From contig JADJVN010000047.1 in NCBI GenBank assembly GCA_016710585.1, positions 108,364 to 172,363 of the forward strand: a stretch of 64,000 nucleotides of DNA, written 5' to 3'. This DNA comes from Saprospiraceae bacterium. Lineage in GTDB: Bacteria; Bacteroidota; Bacteroidia; Chitinophagales; Saprospiraceae. Made by a program: the position numbers and the translations under genes. The notes beneath the pieces are model-generated. The model was given only the letters and a program-made list of their open reading frames with translations. It was not told the origin of the DNA and ran no database searches. Every line of letters begins with the position of its first letter. The first letter of the stretch is position 1. Shown here in pieces: positions 27,610-37,127 of this stretch.

Positions 27610-28041
27610 ATGGCAAAGTCAATTATTTCTTTATATCATTTCAAATTTACAGTAATTGTTGTGATGAGTTTATTCATTGCATTTGCATCTTGTAGCCAAC
27701 ATGCAAAACTTGCCAAATCTGATAAGACACAAGAGGTTAAGACAACAAAAGTCGTCTTAAAATCAAAAAAAGTCAAATCCAATAAAAAAGCTGATAAAGT
27801 TATTATTGCTGAAAAACAGGAAACTCCAGTTGATATGGACAGCAAAGATGAAGCAGAAATCGTGTTAGCCGAAGTGGATAAAGCAATAGAAGAAGCACAA
27901 AAATCTAATACAAAAAATGAAGAAAAGCCAACTAAAATCGTGGTTAAGGAAGAAAGTGATATAGATACCTCAGAATTAGATAAAATTCTGGTATTTGACG
28001 ATTTATCAGAAATAGACACTACAGATTTGGGTAAATTATAG
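27610..28041 (+). CDS. small lysine/glutamate-rich lipoprotein
   Basis: About 143 residues. The signal peptide ends in the lipobox IAFASC; the mature part is low-complexity (KKVKSNKKADK, EEKPTKIVVKEE) with an acidic C-terminus (DDLSEIDTTDL). No domain is recognised. The ATG at 27610 is preferred over the upstream ATG at 27574 and an inner ATG at 27664. A hairpin follows the stop. Confidence 0.65.
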   Translation: MAKSIISLYHFKFTVIVVMSLFIAFASCSQHAKLAKSDKTQEVKTTKVVLKSKKVKSNKKADKVIIAEKQETPVDMDSKDEAEIVLAEVDKAIEEAQKSNTKNEEKPTKIVVKEESDIDTSELDKILVFDDLSEIDTTDLGKL

Positions 28042-28057
28042 TTTAAAAAATTTAGTC

Positions 28058-28076
28058 CTGATTTTAGCAAAATCAG
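28058..28076. terminator. 8-bp hairpin after the lipoprotein gene
   Basis: CTGATTTT (28058-28065), loop AGC, AAAATCAG (28069-28076). It lies 17 bases after the lipoprotein stop and 25 before the next ATG. No immediate T-tract, so termination is uncertain. Confidence 0.4.
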
Positions 28077-28100
28077 TATCTTGCGTAAATTTTTTTCAAA

Positions 28101-30713
28101 ATGAGTAGATTTGGGCAAGTAATCATTTACTTAATTGCAGCACAATTTGTATTAGCGCAGAATTATTCCTATCAAAGTTCTGTCCAGCTTTACACCACAT
28201 TAATAGAAAAGGATACGACGATTATTGTGCGTTGGGCATTGGATACTGATGCGAATAAATATACAATTTACCGAAAATTAAAGACTGCCAGTACTTGGGG
28301 CACAGCACTTGCAGTGTATCCCAAGGATTCTTTCAGATATATTGATCACAATGTTGAACTTGGAAAAAATTATGAGTATCTGGTGACCAGATCAAATTTA
28401 AGTTCAGGTACAGTGGGATCTGGTTTTTTATTGTCTGGGATAAAATATAATCCCGGATATACAAAAGGCAGTATTTTATTGCTTGTTGACCAAAGAATTG
28501 AGAATTCAATTAAATCTGAATTGGCCACATTCAATGATGATCTAATAAACGAGGGCTGGAATACTTTGCAGTATTCTGTTCCAGATTCATTAAAAGTACC
28601 CGTCATTAAAAGTAAAATCAAAAGTTTTAAAAATCAATATCCAGATTTGAGGACAGTGGTGATCATTGGACATGTCAAGGTTCCTTATTCTGGTAATTCG
28701 GCTTATGATGGGCATCCTGATCATAATGGTGCTTGGCCTTCGGATTCGTATTATGCGGATTTAGATGGACCTTGGACTGATACTCAGGTCAATATCACTA
28801 CTCCTGCTCGAACTGAGAATCACAATATACCAGGAGATGGCAAATTTGATGCAAGTCGCATCCCTACCGATCTAGAATTGGAAGTGGGACGTATCGATTT
28901 TTTTAATTTACCGATTTTTCCAAAATCTGAAGTCCAATTGCTAAAATCATATTTTTCAAAAAACCATAAATTTCGTGTATCAGAATTCAAAGCCAACAGA
29001 AGAGGTATCGTTCAAGATAATTTCAATTATGCTGAAGGTTTTGGACAGTCTGGTATAAAGAATTTCTCTTCGTTTTTTGGACCAAACAGTGTGTTTGGAG
29101 GATCATATCGTACTGATCTCTTAGCAGAATCATATTTATGGTCCTACGGTGCTGGTGGAGGATGGTATGAAGGAGCAGGTGGAATTTCAGACAGTAAAAA
29201 CATGACTACAGATAGTTTGCAAACTGTATTCACCTTTTTATTTGGGAGTTATTTTGGAGATTGGGACAGCCCAAATAATTTTTTGCGATCTTCGTTAGGC
29301 AGTGGTACAATATTGACTGCAGCATGGGCTGGAAGACCTGTTTGGGCAGTACATCAAATGGGATTGGGTGAAACCATTGGCTTTTGTGCAAGAATTTCAC
29401 AAAACAACCAAAGTACCTATACTCCAGCCGGATCTGGTGCAAAGGGAACTCATTCTGCATTACTTGGAGATCCAAGTCTTATCTTATTTCCTGTAAAATC
29501 TGCTTCAAATCTCAATTTGACCAATGTTCCGACAGGTGTGCAACTGACTTGGACAGCTTCTCCTGAACAGACAGATGGCTATACTATCTTAAGAAAATTA
29601 AAAAGTGAAATTCATTTTAGTGTCATTAAGGAATTTCATAAAGAGCTGAGCTATATTGATGTTTGTGCTACAATTGATTCAACTTATGATTATATGGTGA
29701 GAGCGATCAAATTGGAAACTTCAGCTTCTGGTTCATATTATAATGCTTCCCCTGGAATTAGAGCTTCAATAAAACCACTGAGCAATTTAAATACTAAAGC
29801 AATATATACTTCTCATAGTGATTTTGAATTCTATAATACCACGAGTAATTCCATAAATGCACTAAATTATTCATGGACAGTTGACGGTAAAGTATTGAAT
29901 ACAAGCTCAATGTTTGATTTTGTTTTAGATTGTAAAAATAAAAGTGCTAAAATTTGTTTAATTGCTCAAGGGCTGTGCAACACTGATACAAGTTGCCAAA
30001 TTGTAAATTATAATTGTAGTACTCCAGAATTGAGTAAGTATAGAGTTGAGCCAACAATAAAATGCTTTGGAGATAAGACTTCAATATACTTGGATAGCAT
30101 ATCCGGGGCAAGCCCATTCACTTTTGAATGGAGCAATGGAGCAAAAACAAAAGATTTATCTCAAGTACCTACTGGAGAATATTCTGTAACCATGATCTCT
30201 AGACTGCAGACTAAAAATCAAACTAAAATTATATTGACAGAGCCAGCAGAACTTATTGTTGATATCGCAGTAGTTAATGCCACACCATTCAAACCTGGAT
30301 CAGCAAAAATCACTGTCCAGGGTGGAACTATACCTTACACCAATACTTATCCAAATGGTTTTAATCCAGATAGTCTTGCGGTGGGTGAATATAAGATTAC
30401 GATTACTGATGCAAATGGATGTGCTGTAATAAAGACAATAAAAATTGAGTTAAATACAAATCAACAGAATTATGAATCTGATGCGATAATCTTATACCCA
30501 AGTTTGGCAAAAGATCATATTTATCTTGATTGGGAAAATGATCAAAATTTCGACCGAATTGTTTTGTTAAATTATGAAGGGAAGCTTGTTAACTCAAATA
30601 TGAATATTGTAAAGAAACAAAGAATTTCAATAGAAAATTTATCTTCTGGAAAATATGTTATTCAATTGAAAAGAGGTGATCGAATCATTCAGAAATTTTT
30701 CGAAAAAATTTAA
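28101..30713 (+). CDS. T9SS type A secreted protein with C25-like region and SprB-type repeat
   Basis: 870 residues. A signal peptide (VIIYLIAAQFVLAQ) is followed by a fibronectin-like domain (to about residue 125). A large central region (about 135-490) resembles the caspase-like fold of C25 peptidases: GSILLLVDQRI, TVVIIGHVKVPYSG, PSDSYYADLDG, a long GAGGGWYEGAG segment and HSALLGDPSLILFP. The usual catalytic His-Gly motif is not obvious, so it may be inactive or a relative. Then come a fibronectin-like domain, PKD/SprB-type repeats (CFGDKTSIYLDSISGASPFT) and a type A sorting domain (LLNYEGKLVNSN, LSSGKYVIQLKRGD). It is a surface or extracellular protein; the enzymatic claim is inference. 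Confidence 0.75.
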   Translation: MSRFGQVIIYLIAAQFVLAQNYSYQSSVQLYTTLIEKDTTIIVRWALDTDANKYTIYRKLKTASTWGTALAVYPKDSFRYIDHNVELGKNYEYLVTRSNLSSGTVGSGFLLSGIKYNPGYTKGSILLLVDQRIENSIKSELATFNDDLINEGWNTLQYSVPDSLKVPVIKSKIKSFKNQYPDLRTVVIIGHVKVPYSGNSAYDGHPDHNGAWPSDSYYADLDGPWTDTQVNITTPARTENHNIPGDGKFDASRIPTDLELEVGRIDFFNLPIFPKSEVQLLKSYFSKNHKFRVSEFKANRRGIVQDNFNYAEGFGQSGIKNFSSFFGPNSVFGGSYRTDLLAESYLWSYGAGGGWYEGAGGISDSKNMTTDSLQTVFTFLFGSYFGDWDSPNNFLRSSLGSGTILTAAWAGRPVWAVHQMGLGETIGFCARISQNNQSTYTPAGSGAKGTHSALLGDPSLILFPVKSASNLNLTNVPTGVQLTWTASPEQTDGYTILRKLKSEIHFSVIKEFHKELSYIDVCATIDSTYDYMVRAIKLETSASGSYYNASPGIRASIKPLSNLNTKAIYTSHSDFEFYNTTSNSINALNYSWTVDGKVLNTSSMFDFVLDCKNKSAKICLIAQGLCNTDTSCQIVNYNCSTPELSKYRVEPTIKCFGDKTSIYLDSISGASPFTFEWSNGAKTKDLSQVPTGEYSVTMISRLQTKNQTKIILTEPAELIVDIAVVNATPFKPGSAKITVQGGTIPYTNTYPNGFNPDSLAVGEYKITITDANGCAVIKTIKIELNTNQQNYESDAIILYPSLAKDHIYLDWENDQNFDRIVLLNYEGKLVNSNMNIVKKQRISIENLSSGKYVIQLKRGDRIIQKFFEKI

Positions 30714-30727
30714 AATTTTATTGCAAT

Positions 30728-31147
30728 TTAAAGCTCAACTCCAAGAGATAAAAGGGTGGCTTCTATTTCCTCAAAATCATAGATTCCTAATACTTCTGAG
30801 GCTTTGACTTCAATCCATGTAAATGGATTAGTGGGATTCAATTTATCAAATTTTTCAAAATCTAATATCTGATCTTTCAGTTGAATTTGGATTGTCGTGG
30901 AACTAATATCGCAAATTTTTCCATCTAGTAAATTCAATCGTATAAAATGATCAAGGTCTGCTTCTTGGCCATAACCAATGAGTTGCGGTCCTTCTATCCA
31001 ATTCCGTATGTCACTAAGAAAAGTCTCGGATAATATGTTTTGGATTTTATTGATGTCTATGGCTATAAAATGAATATTTGCAGCGGCAAGATATCTTGCT
31101 ATGGTCAAGTCTTGAACGGGAAATGCGAGTATACTTATATTTTGCAT
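30728..31147 (-). CDS. hypothetical protein, weakly TrpF-like
   Basis: 139 residues, no signal peptide. The opening ILAFPVQDLTIARYLAAANIH and FIAIDINKI has the pattern of the first beta-alpha units of phosphoribosylanthranilate isomerase-type TIM barrels. The length is too short for a full TrpF, and I see no catalytic Cys or Asp in TrpF positions. It is transcribed away from the M13 peptidase gene. A broken or reduced relative of TrpF is possible, but the function is unknown. Confidence 0.55.
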   Translation of the reverse strand: MQNISILAFPVQDLTIARYLAAANIHFIAIDINKIQNILSETFLSDIRNWIEGPQLIGYGQEADLDHFIRLNLLDGKICDISSTTIQIQLKDQILDFEKFDKLNPTNPFTWIEVKASEVLGIYDFEEIEATLLSLGVEL

Positions 31148-31223
31148 GAATTATAAACTCAAAAATTCCAATAGTGTTTTCTCTAAATTTGATGTGAGGG
31201 AATATCAAGAACAAAATAAAGTT

Positions 31224-31231
31224 TACCTTTG
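31224..31231 (+). promoter_or_regulatory. TAnnTTTG promoter element for the M13 peptidase
   Basis: TACCTTTG, an exact -7 match, 19 bases before the ATG at 31251. It supports that start over the longer ORF that begins at 31146. Confidence 0.65.
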
Positions 31232-31250
31232 GAACTTAAAACCAACAATC

Positions 31251-33274
31251 ATGAAAAAATTGAGTACAATCCTACTCATCATCAGTATGTTTTCTTGTTC
31301 ACAAAATGCAAAGAAAGTAAATCGAGATATACTCCTAGAAAATAGAGACACAACAGTCTTACCGGGAAGTGATTTCTTTAAATATGCAAATGGAAATTGG
31401 ATTAAAAATAATAAAATTCCAGCAGAAGAAAGTGCTTGGGGAATAGGCAATTTAGTAGTAGATGAGATTAATTTAAAACTCAAGACTATTTGCGATAATT
31501 CGATTGCTCAGAATGCCAAAAAAGGCAGCTCTGTAAGAATGATAGCAGATTATTGGAAGACCGCTATGGATACGATTAAAACAGAATTGCTTGGAACCAC
31601 TCCACTTAATGATGAATTCAAAAGAATCGATGCCATTTCCAATACAAATGACATCATAAAAGAGGTCGCCAGACATCATCAGTTTGGAGTGAATTCATTA
31701 ATGGATATTTATGTATATAATGATCTGATCAATAGTGATAAAATGTCACTGTATCTCAGTCAAGGTGGTTTGGGCTTACCCAATAGAGATTATTATTTCA
31801 ATAATGACGAGCGATCTGCTAATATTCGTAAAGAATATCTAAATCATATTGCAATTATGTTGGAATATGTAGGTGAACCAAAGGAGACATGTATTAGAAG
31901 TGCTGAAGATATCATAGCCCTAGAGACAATTCTTGCTCATAAATCAAGAAAACTGGAAGATCTCAGAGATCCTCATGCCAATTATAATCCCTATTCAAAG
32001 ACTAAATTGAAAGAGTTGAATACGATGTATAATTGGGATATTTGGTTTTCTGCTTTAAATATTAATCCGGATACGATAATTATTGGACAACCCGAATTTT
32101 TTAAGGAAATAGACCAATTATTTGCTAAAACAAATTTGACAGTATGGAGAAATTATCTCAAATGGAATCTAGTCCACTCTTTGGCTTCGACCCTTAATAA
32201 ATCAATAGAGAAAGAAAATTTTAGATTTTATGGACAGGTATTGAATGGCATCGAGGTTCAAAAACCGCGATGGAAGCGTAGTATTAGAGCATTAGAGAAT
32301 GCAATGGGTGATAATTTAGGTCAAGAATATGTCAAACTTTTCTTTGGAGAAAAAGAAAAGAAAAGATATTCGGATATGGTGGAGAATGTGCGATCGACAT
32401 TCTCAGAACATATAGCTCAACTTGATTGGATGACACCAGAGACCAAGAAAAAAGCACAAGAAAAACTAAAATCAATGGGTAAGAAAGTTGGATATCCAGA
32501 CAAGTGGAGAGATTTTTCTAACATGAATATTGATACAATTTCTTATTTTAATAATGAACTCGAAGCAAGAAAATGGTGGTTTAATTATAGCTTGAATAAA
32601 TTGGGAAAACCGGTCGACAGAACGGAATGGAATATGACTCCTCAGACTTACAATGCATACTATAATCCAAGTAATAATGAGATCGCATTACCAGCTGCTA
32701 TTTTTGCGGTGCCAGGATTCAAGGATGAAATGTTGGATGAAGCTTTGATATATGGTTATGCTGGGGCTTCAACTATAGGACATGAGATCACTCATGGATT
32801 CGATGATGAAGGAAGAAAATTTGATCAATTTGGAAATTTACAAAATTGGTGGACGAAAGATGATGAGTCAAAATTTAAAGAAAAAGCAGATAAACTCGTT
32901 GCACAATTTAATAATTTTGTAGTTTTAGACAGTATGCATGTCAATGGTAAAGCTACACTTGGAGAGAATATTGCCGATTTAGGAGGCGTAGTTTTAGGGT
33001 TGGATGCATTTAAAAAACAGAACAATTCAAGCAAAATAAGACAATCAATGGTATGAGTCCCGTTCAGCGCTATTTCCTAGGCTATGCGCTGGGCTGGCTT
33101 GGGCACACACGCAATGAATATCTTGCAAATCAAATACTTACAGATGTTCATTCACCAATTTTTCTCCGAGTCAATGGGCCTTTTGCAAATATTCCAGAAT
33201 TTTACTCTGCATTTGATATCAAACCAACTGAGGCAATGTATATAGCGGACAGTATGAGAGTAAAAATCTGGTAG
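31251..33274 (+). pseudogene. M13 family metallopeptidase (neprilysin/PepO-like) lipoprotein, one frameshift
   Basis: Zinc metallopeptidase of about 675 residues. It has a lipobox (IISMFSC), the M13 N-terminal domain (DFFKYANGNWIKNNKIPAEES, LGLPNRDYYF), and the zinc site GHEITHGFDDEGRKFD with downstream ENIADLGG. The frame ends at 33056, but adding one A to the A-run 33012-33017 restores KTEQFKQNKTINGMSPVQRY. This continues in the frame ending 33274 (FLGYALGWLGHTRNEYLANQ and the C-terminus). The break is therefore a one-base indel at a homopolymer. Start chosen at 31251 by the signal peptide and promoter. It would cut peptides in the envelope. Functional if the indel is a sequencing error. 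Confidence 0.88.
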
Positions 33275-33338
33275 GGGTAAGACTTTCAATTATTGAAGGA
33301 GAATCTAAAAAAGCAAGCTAAGTCTTGATCCTTATTCA

Positions 33339-33346
33339 TACTTTTG
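33339..33346 (+). promoter_or_regulatory. TAnnTTTG element upstream of the beta-oxidation gene
   Basis: TACTTTTG exactly matches the -7 element but lies 86 bases before the ATG at 33433, so a long leader would be implied. Confidence 0.35.
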
Positions 33347-33432
33347 CATTGATCTTTAGAGCAAAGAATACTAATTCGTTGGTCACTTAGTATTATTTGT
33401 ATCTATTCCTTCATTAATTTTAAATAAAACAA

Positions 33433-35802
33433 ATGAAAAATAACAGAAGAATCAATAAAATAGCAGTTTTAGGCTCTGGATTAATGGGTTCTGGTATTGC
33501 ACTACATTTGGCAGGATCAGGATTTGAAGTTTTACTTTTAGACCTAAAGTCTGAGGGGATGCCTAATAAAATAGCCACGGAATCTCTACAAAAATCAATC
33601 GCGGCAAAGCCTTCTAATATTCATCATAAGTCCTTCATATCAAGAATAAGTTTAGGGAATTTTGATGATGACATGTCAAAAATTAAAGATTGTGATTGGG
33701 TCATAGAGGTCATTATTGAGCGATTAGATTTAAAGCAACAGCTTTATGCAAAAGTCGAGCAATATAGAAAAAAAGGCAGTCTTATCAGTTCAAATACATC
33801 AGGAATTCCAATCCATTTTTTGATAGAGGGCAGATCTGAGGACTTTAGAAAAAACTTTTGCGGTACACATTTTTTTAATCCACCTAGATATTTAAAGTTA
33901 TTGGAACTTATTCCGACTGCAGAGACGGATCCAGAAGTGATTCAGTTTTTTCAAGAATTTGGAAAAAATTACTTAGGGAAGCAAACAGTGGTATGCAAAG
34001 ATACACCAGCATTTATAGCAAATAGAATTGGAGTTGTCTCAATGGCAAAAATATTTCAATTGACACAAGAATTGGGACTATCTATTAGTGATGCAGATAA
34101 ACTCACTGGACCTGCCATGGGAAGACCGAAGTCAGGTACATTTAGGCTAACCGATTTGGTTGGATTGGATACAGCAGTGTTTGTTATTGACGGTCTAAAA
34201 AAGAATTGTCCAAACGACCAACTTTTACAAAATCTTAAGGTGCCAGATTTTCTAAATTTTCTCATGCAAAATAAATGGTTGGGGAATAAAACTAATAAAG
34301 GGTTTTTTGTAAAAACAGAAGAAAAAGATGCTTCTGGAAAAAATATTATCCATGCACTCAATTTAAATACAAAGGAATACGGAGTCGACACAAAACAATC
34401 ATTGGAGTCATTGTCCATATCTAAACAAATAGAAGAATTGCCTCGTAGACTTAAAGCAATAATAAAACTGAATGATAAAGGAGCCGAACTGATCAAATCA
34501 AGTTTAGCTTTTTTATTTGCATATTCAGCTGAAAGAATACCTGAGATTTCAGATACTATTTATGGTATCGATTTTGCTATGCGTAATGGATTTGCATGGG
34601 AACTTGGCCCTTTTGAATATTGGGATGCCATAGGATTTGAAAACGGTAAAAAATTAATTTCGGCTCAAGGGATTAATTTACCAGACTGGATTCAAGAAAT
34701 AAAAGATGGAGATCAATTTTCTTTTTATAAAACAGAAAATAAATCTAAAAGCTATTACGACATTACTTTAAAGTCACATGTCATTATTCCTGGTCAACAA
34801 GATATTATTGATTTTTCACTTTATGATAAGACAAGTTTGGTGTATAGTAATGATGAATTACAACTACATGATATTGGCGACGGTGTCCTTTGTGTTGAAT
34901 TCAAAAGTAAATACAATGCGATAGGTGAAGGAATCTTAAGAGGTCTGAATGAAAGTGTGAAAATAGCTGAGGAGCAAGGATGGAAAGGAATCGTCATAGG
35001 AAATAATGCAAACAACTTCACAGTAGGGGCTAATCTGATGTTGATAGGAATGATGGCATTCCAGCAGGAATATGATCAGTTGGATATGGCTGTGCGGTTA
35101 TTCCAACAGACTTCGATGAGATTGAGATATAGTGCCATTCCAGTAGTTATAGCGACACAGGGATATGTATTTGGTGGAGGAACAGAATTGACGATGCATT
35201 GTGATGCCGCTGTATGTTCTGCAGAGTCCTATATTGGATTAGTAGAAGTTGGAGTTGGTTTAATTCCTGGTGGAGCTGGAACTAAAGAATTTGCAGTAAG
35301 ACTTTCGGATGAAATGAAAGAGGGTGAAGTCATAATACCTCAGTTGATCAATAAGTTTAAAACGATTGCTACTGCACAGGTAGCAACATCTGCATATGAG
35401 GCATATGATTACGGATATTTATTGAAGGGTAGAGATGAAGTTACGATGAATACTCAGACTAATATCTACCAAGCCAAACAAAAAGTACTAGAATTATCTA
35501 AGCATTATATACAAAAATCGCCTCGCAAGGATATCACGGTTTTAGGACGCTCCGGATTAGGGACTTTGTATACAGCAGCGCATAGTCTTCAATTGGGTGG
35601 ATATGCTACTGAGCATGATATCAAAATAGCAAAAAAAATAGCTTATGTACTATGCGGCGGCGATCTTAGCTCTGTCCAGCAGGTAAGTGAGAATTATTTA
35701 TTGGATTTGGAGAGAGAAGCATTTTTGAGTTTATGTACTGAAGCTAAAACAATGGAAAGAATCCAATATATGCTTGAGAATAATAAACCACTTAGAAATT
35801 AA
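33433..35802 (+). CDS. fadN: 3-hydroxyacyl-CoA dehydrogenase / enoyl-CoA hydratase fusion (FadN type)
   Basis: 789 residues catalysing the hydration and 3-hydroxyacyl dehydrogenation steps of fatty-acid beta-oxidation. The order is dehydrogenase first and hydratase last, as in Bacillus FadN and opposite to E. coli FadB; the length equals FadN. The N-terminal Rossmann motif AVLGSGLMGSGIALHLAGSG binds NAD. CGTHFFNPPRYLKLLELIP and KDTPAFIANRIGV are dehydrogenase motifs. The C-terminal part has FGGGTELTMHCDAAVC and VEVGVGLIPGGAGTKE, the crotonase oxyanion-hole region. The usual thiolase (fadA) and acyl-CoA dehydrogenase are not adjacent, so the pathway genes are dispersed. Confidence 0.93.
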   Translation: MKNNRRINKIAVLGSGLMGSGIALHLAGSGFEVLLLDLKSEGMPNKIATESLQKSIAAKPSNIHHKSFISRISLGNFDDDMSKIKDCDWVIEVIIERLDLKQQLYAKVEQYRKKGSLISSNTSGIPIHFLIEGRSEDFRKNFCGTHFFNPPRYLKLLELIPTAETDPEVIQFFQEFGKNYLGKQTVVCKDTPAFIANRIGVVSMAKIFQLTQELGLSISDADKLTGPAMGRPKSGTFRLTDLVGLDTAVFVIDGLKKNCPNDQLLQNLKVPDFLNFLMQNKWLGNKTNKGFFVKTEEKDASGKNIIHALNLNTKEYGVDTKQSLESLSISKQIEELPRRLKAIIKLNDKGAELIKSSLAFLFAYSAERIPEISDTIYGIDFAMRNGFAWELGPFEYWDAIGFENGKKLISAQGINLPDWIQEIKDGDQFSFYKTENKSKSYYDITLKSHVIIPGQQDIIDFSLYDKTSLVYSNDELQLHDIGDGVLCVEFKSKYNAIGEGILRGLNESVKIAEEQGWKGIVIGNNANNFTVGANLMLIGMMAFQQEYDQLDMAVRLFQQTSMRLRYSAIPVVIATQGYVFGGGTELTMHCDAAVCSAESYIGLVEVGVGLIPGGAGTKEFAVRLSDEMKEGEVIIPQLINKFKTIATAQVATSAYEAYDYGYLLKGRDEVTMNTQTNIYQAKQKVLELSKHYIQKSPRKDITVLGRSGLGTLYTAAHSLQLGGYATEHDIKIAKKIAYVLCGGDLSSVQQVSENYLLDLEREAFLSLCTEAKTMERIQYMLENNKPLRN

Positions 35803-35846
35803 ACTCCTATATTTTTTATTTGAAATGAAAAATATAGAGAACTGAT

Positions 35847-36998
35847 ATGCTTACTCCATATCTCAAGCGTATTACTAGTAATGATCAGTATATTCCTGAA
35901 ATTGAGGGTTTGCGATTTATTGCAATATTTTTGGTGGTTTTTTGTCATATTAATGAATTGCTTTTCAATGCTGGAAATTTTGATTATCATGATGGTGTGC
36001 AAAAATATCAAGTACTCAATGATTGGATGAAGCACGGTTATTTTGGGGTAGATATTTTTTTTGCAATAAGTGGGTTCATTTTAGCTTTGCCATTTGCAAA
36101 GCGAAATCGTGTCGAGCACAAGATTCCGAATTTAAAAAATTATTTTATAAGACGCTTGACGAGATTAGAACCACCCTACATTATTTCATTACTTGTGATG
36201 TATGTCATATTGGTATATGGTTTGGCCTTGAAGACTAGCGATGAACTATTCCCATCCTTGATAGCATCATTATTTTATGTTCATAATTTTTGTTACGGGA
36301 GAGAGGTATTTCCTTTGATCAATAATGTGATATGGAGTTTAGAGGTAGAGATTCAATTTTATATTCTAGCCCCATTTATAATTTTTGGATTATATAAATT
36401 TAAGAAATATAGAAAACATATAATTTTATTGCTTATATTATTCTTTTCAAGTGTGAGTAAATTTTGGAAACCTAATTTTTATTCGCTTTATGAATATTTT
36501 CACTATTTCTTGATTGGTATATTTATTGCTGAACTCTATCTTGATCGAGGAGAAACAAATATAAAAAAAAATCCAGTATGGTTTCAAGTGTTAAGCATAC
36601 CATTATTTTTCATTTTTTTTATTGGATTAAAAATCACCGACATCACCTATCTTGGAAAAATAGCTGACTGGTATAAAATTGTATTAAGTGTTTCACAGCT
36701 ATGTATTTTAATTTTATTCTTTTATTTGATAATTATAAAAAAATATTGGCCATTGTTTTTTCAGAATCCAACAATTTGTATTTTGGGCGGCATGTGTTAT
36801 TCAATATATTTGGTACACAATCCTGTAATAAGTGGCTTGGGGTATTATTTTTTTAATCGATACCACGATCATTTATTTATCATTACTTATAAATTATATT
36901 TTCCTTATTTACTATCCGCTGTAATTCTTGTTGGTCTTATTTTTTACATACTTATCGAGAGACCCACTATGAAGAAAGACTGGTGGAAATTTGGATGA
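35847..36998 (+). CDS. acyltransferase 3 (OafA/YrhL-like) membrane protein
   Basis: 383 residues with about ten membrane segments. The start region EIEGLRFIAIFLVVFCHI carries the family histidine, and GYFGVDIFFAISGFIL is the second signature. FIRRLTRLEPPYIISLL and WSLEVEIQFYILAPF complete the typical set. Members add acyl groups, often acetyl, to surface polysaccharide or lipopolysaccharide. There is no C-terminal SGNH domain. No neighbouring polysaccharide genes are seen, so the acceptor is unknown. Confidence 0.9.
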   Translation: MLTPYLKRITSNDQYIPEIEGLRFIAIFLVVFCHINELLFNAGNFDYHDGVQKYQVLNDWMKHGYFGVDIFFAISGFILALPFAKRNRVEHKIPNLKNYFIRRLTRLEPPYIISLLVMYVILVYGLALKTSDELFPSLIASLFYVHNFCYGREVFPLINNVIWSLEVEIQFYILAPFIIFGLYKFKKYRKHIILLLILFFSSVSKFWKPNFYSLYEYFHYFLIGIFIAELYLDRGETNIKKNPVWFQVLSIPLFFIFFIGLKITDITYLGKIADWYKIVLSVSQLCILILFFYLIIIKKYWPLFFQNPTICILGGMCYSIYLVHNPVISGLGYYFFNRYHDHLFIITYKLYFPYLLSAVILVGLIFYILIERPTMKKDWWKFG

Positions 36999-37127
36999 AA
37001 ATATTGTAGCTCAGTACAACTATTAAATTGGATTTATTTTGCACCAAAAATACGATCCCCTGATTTGTTAAAATTTTCTTGACAGGATTTGCATATTTCA
37101 TGTTAATTTTAGGGCAAATTCAATCAC

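Noticed and set aside
31146..31250. Longer N-terminus of the M13 peptidase
   Set aside because: An exact promoter element lies inside it and the lipoprotein signal begins at 31251.
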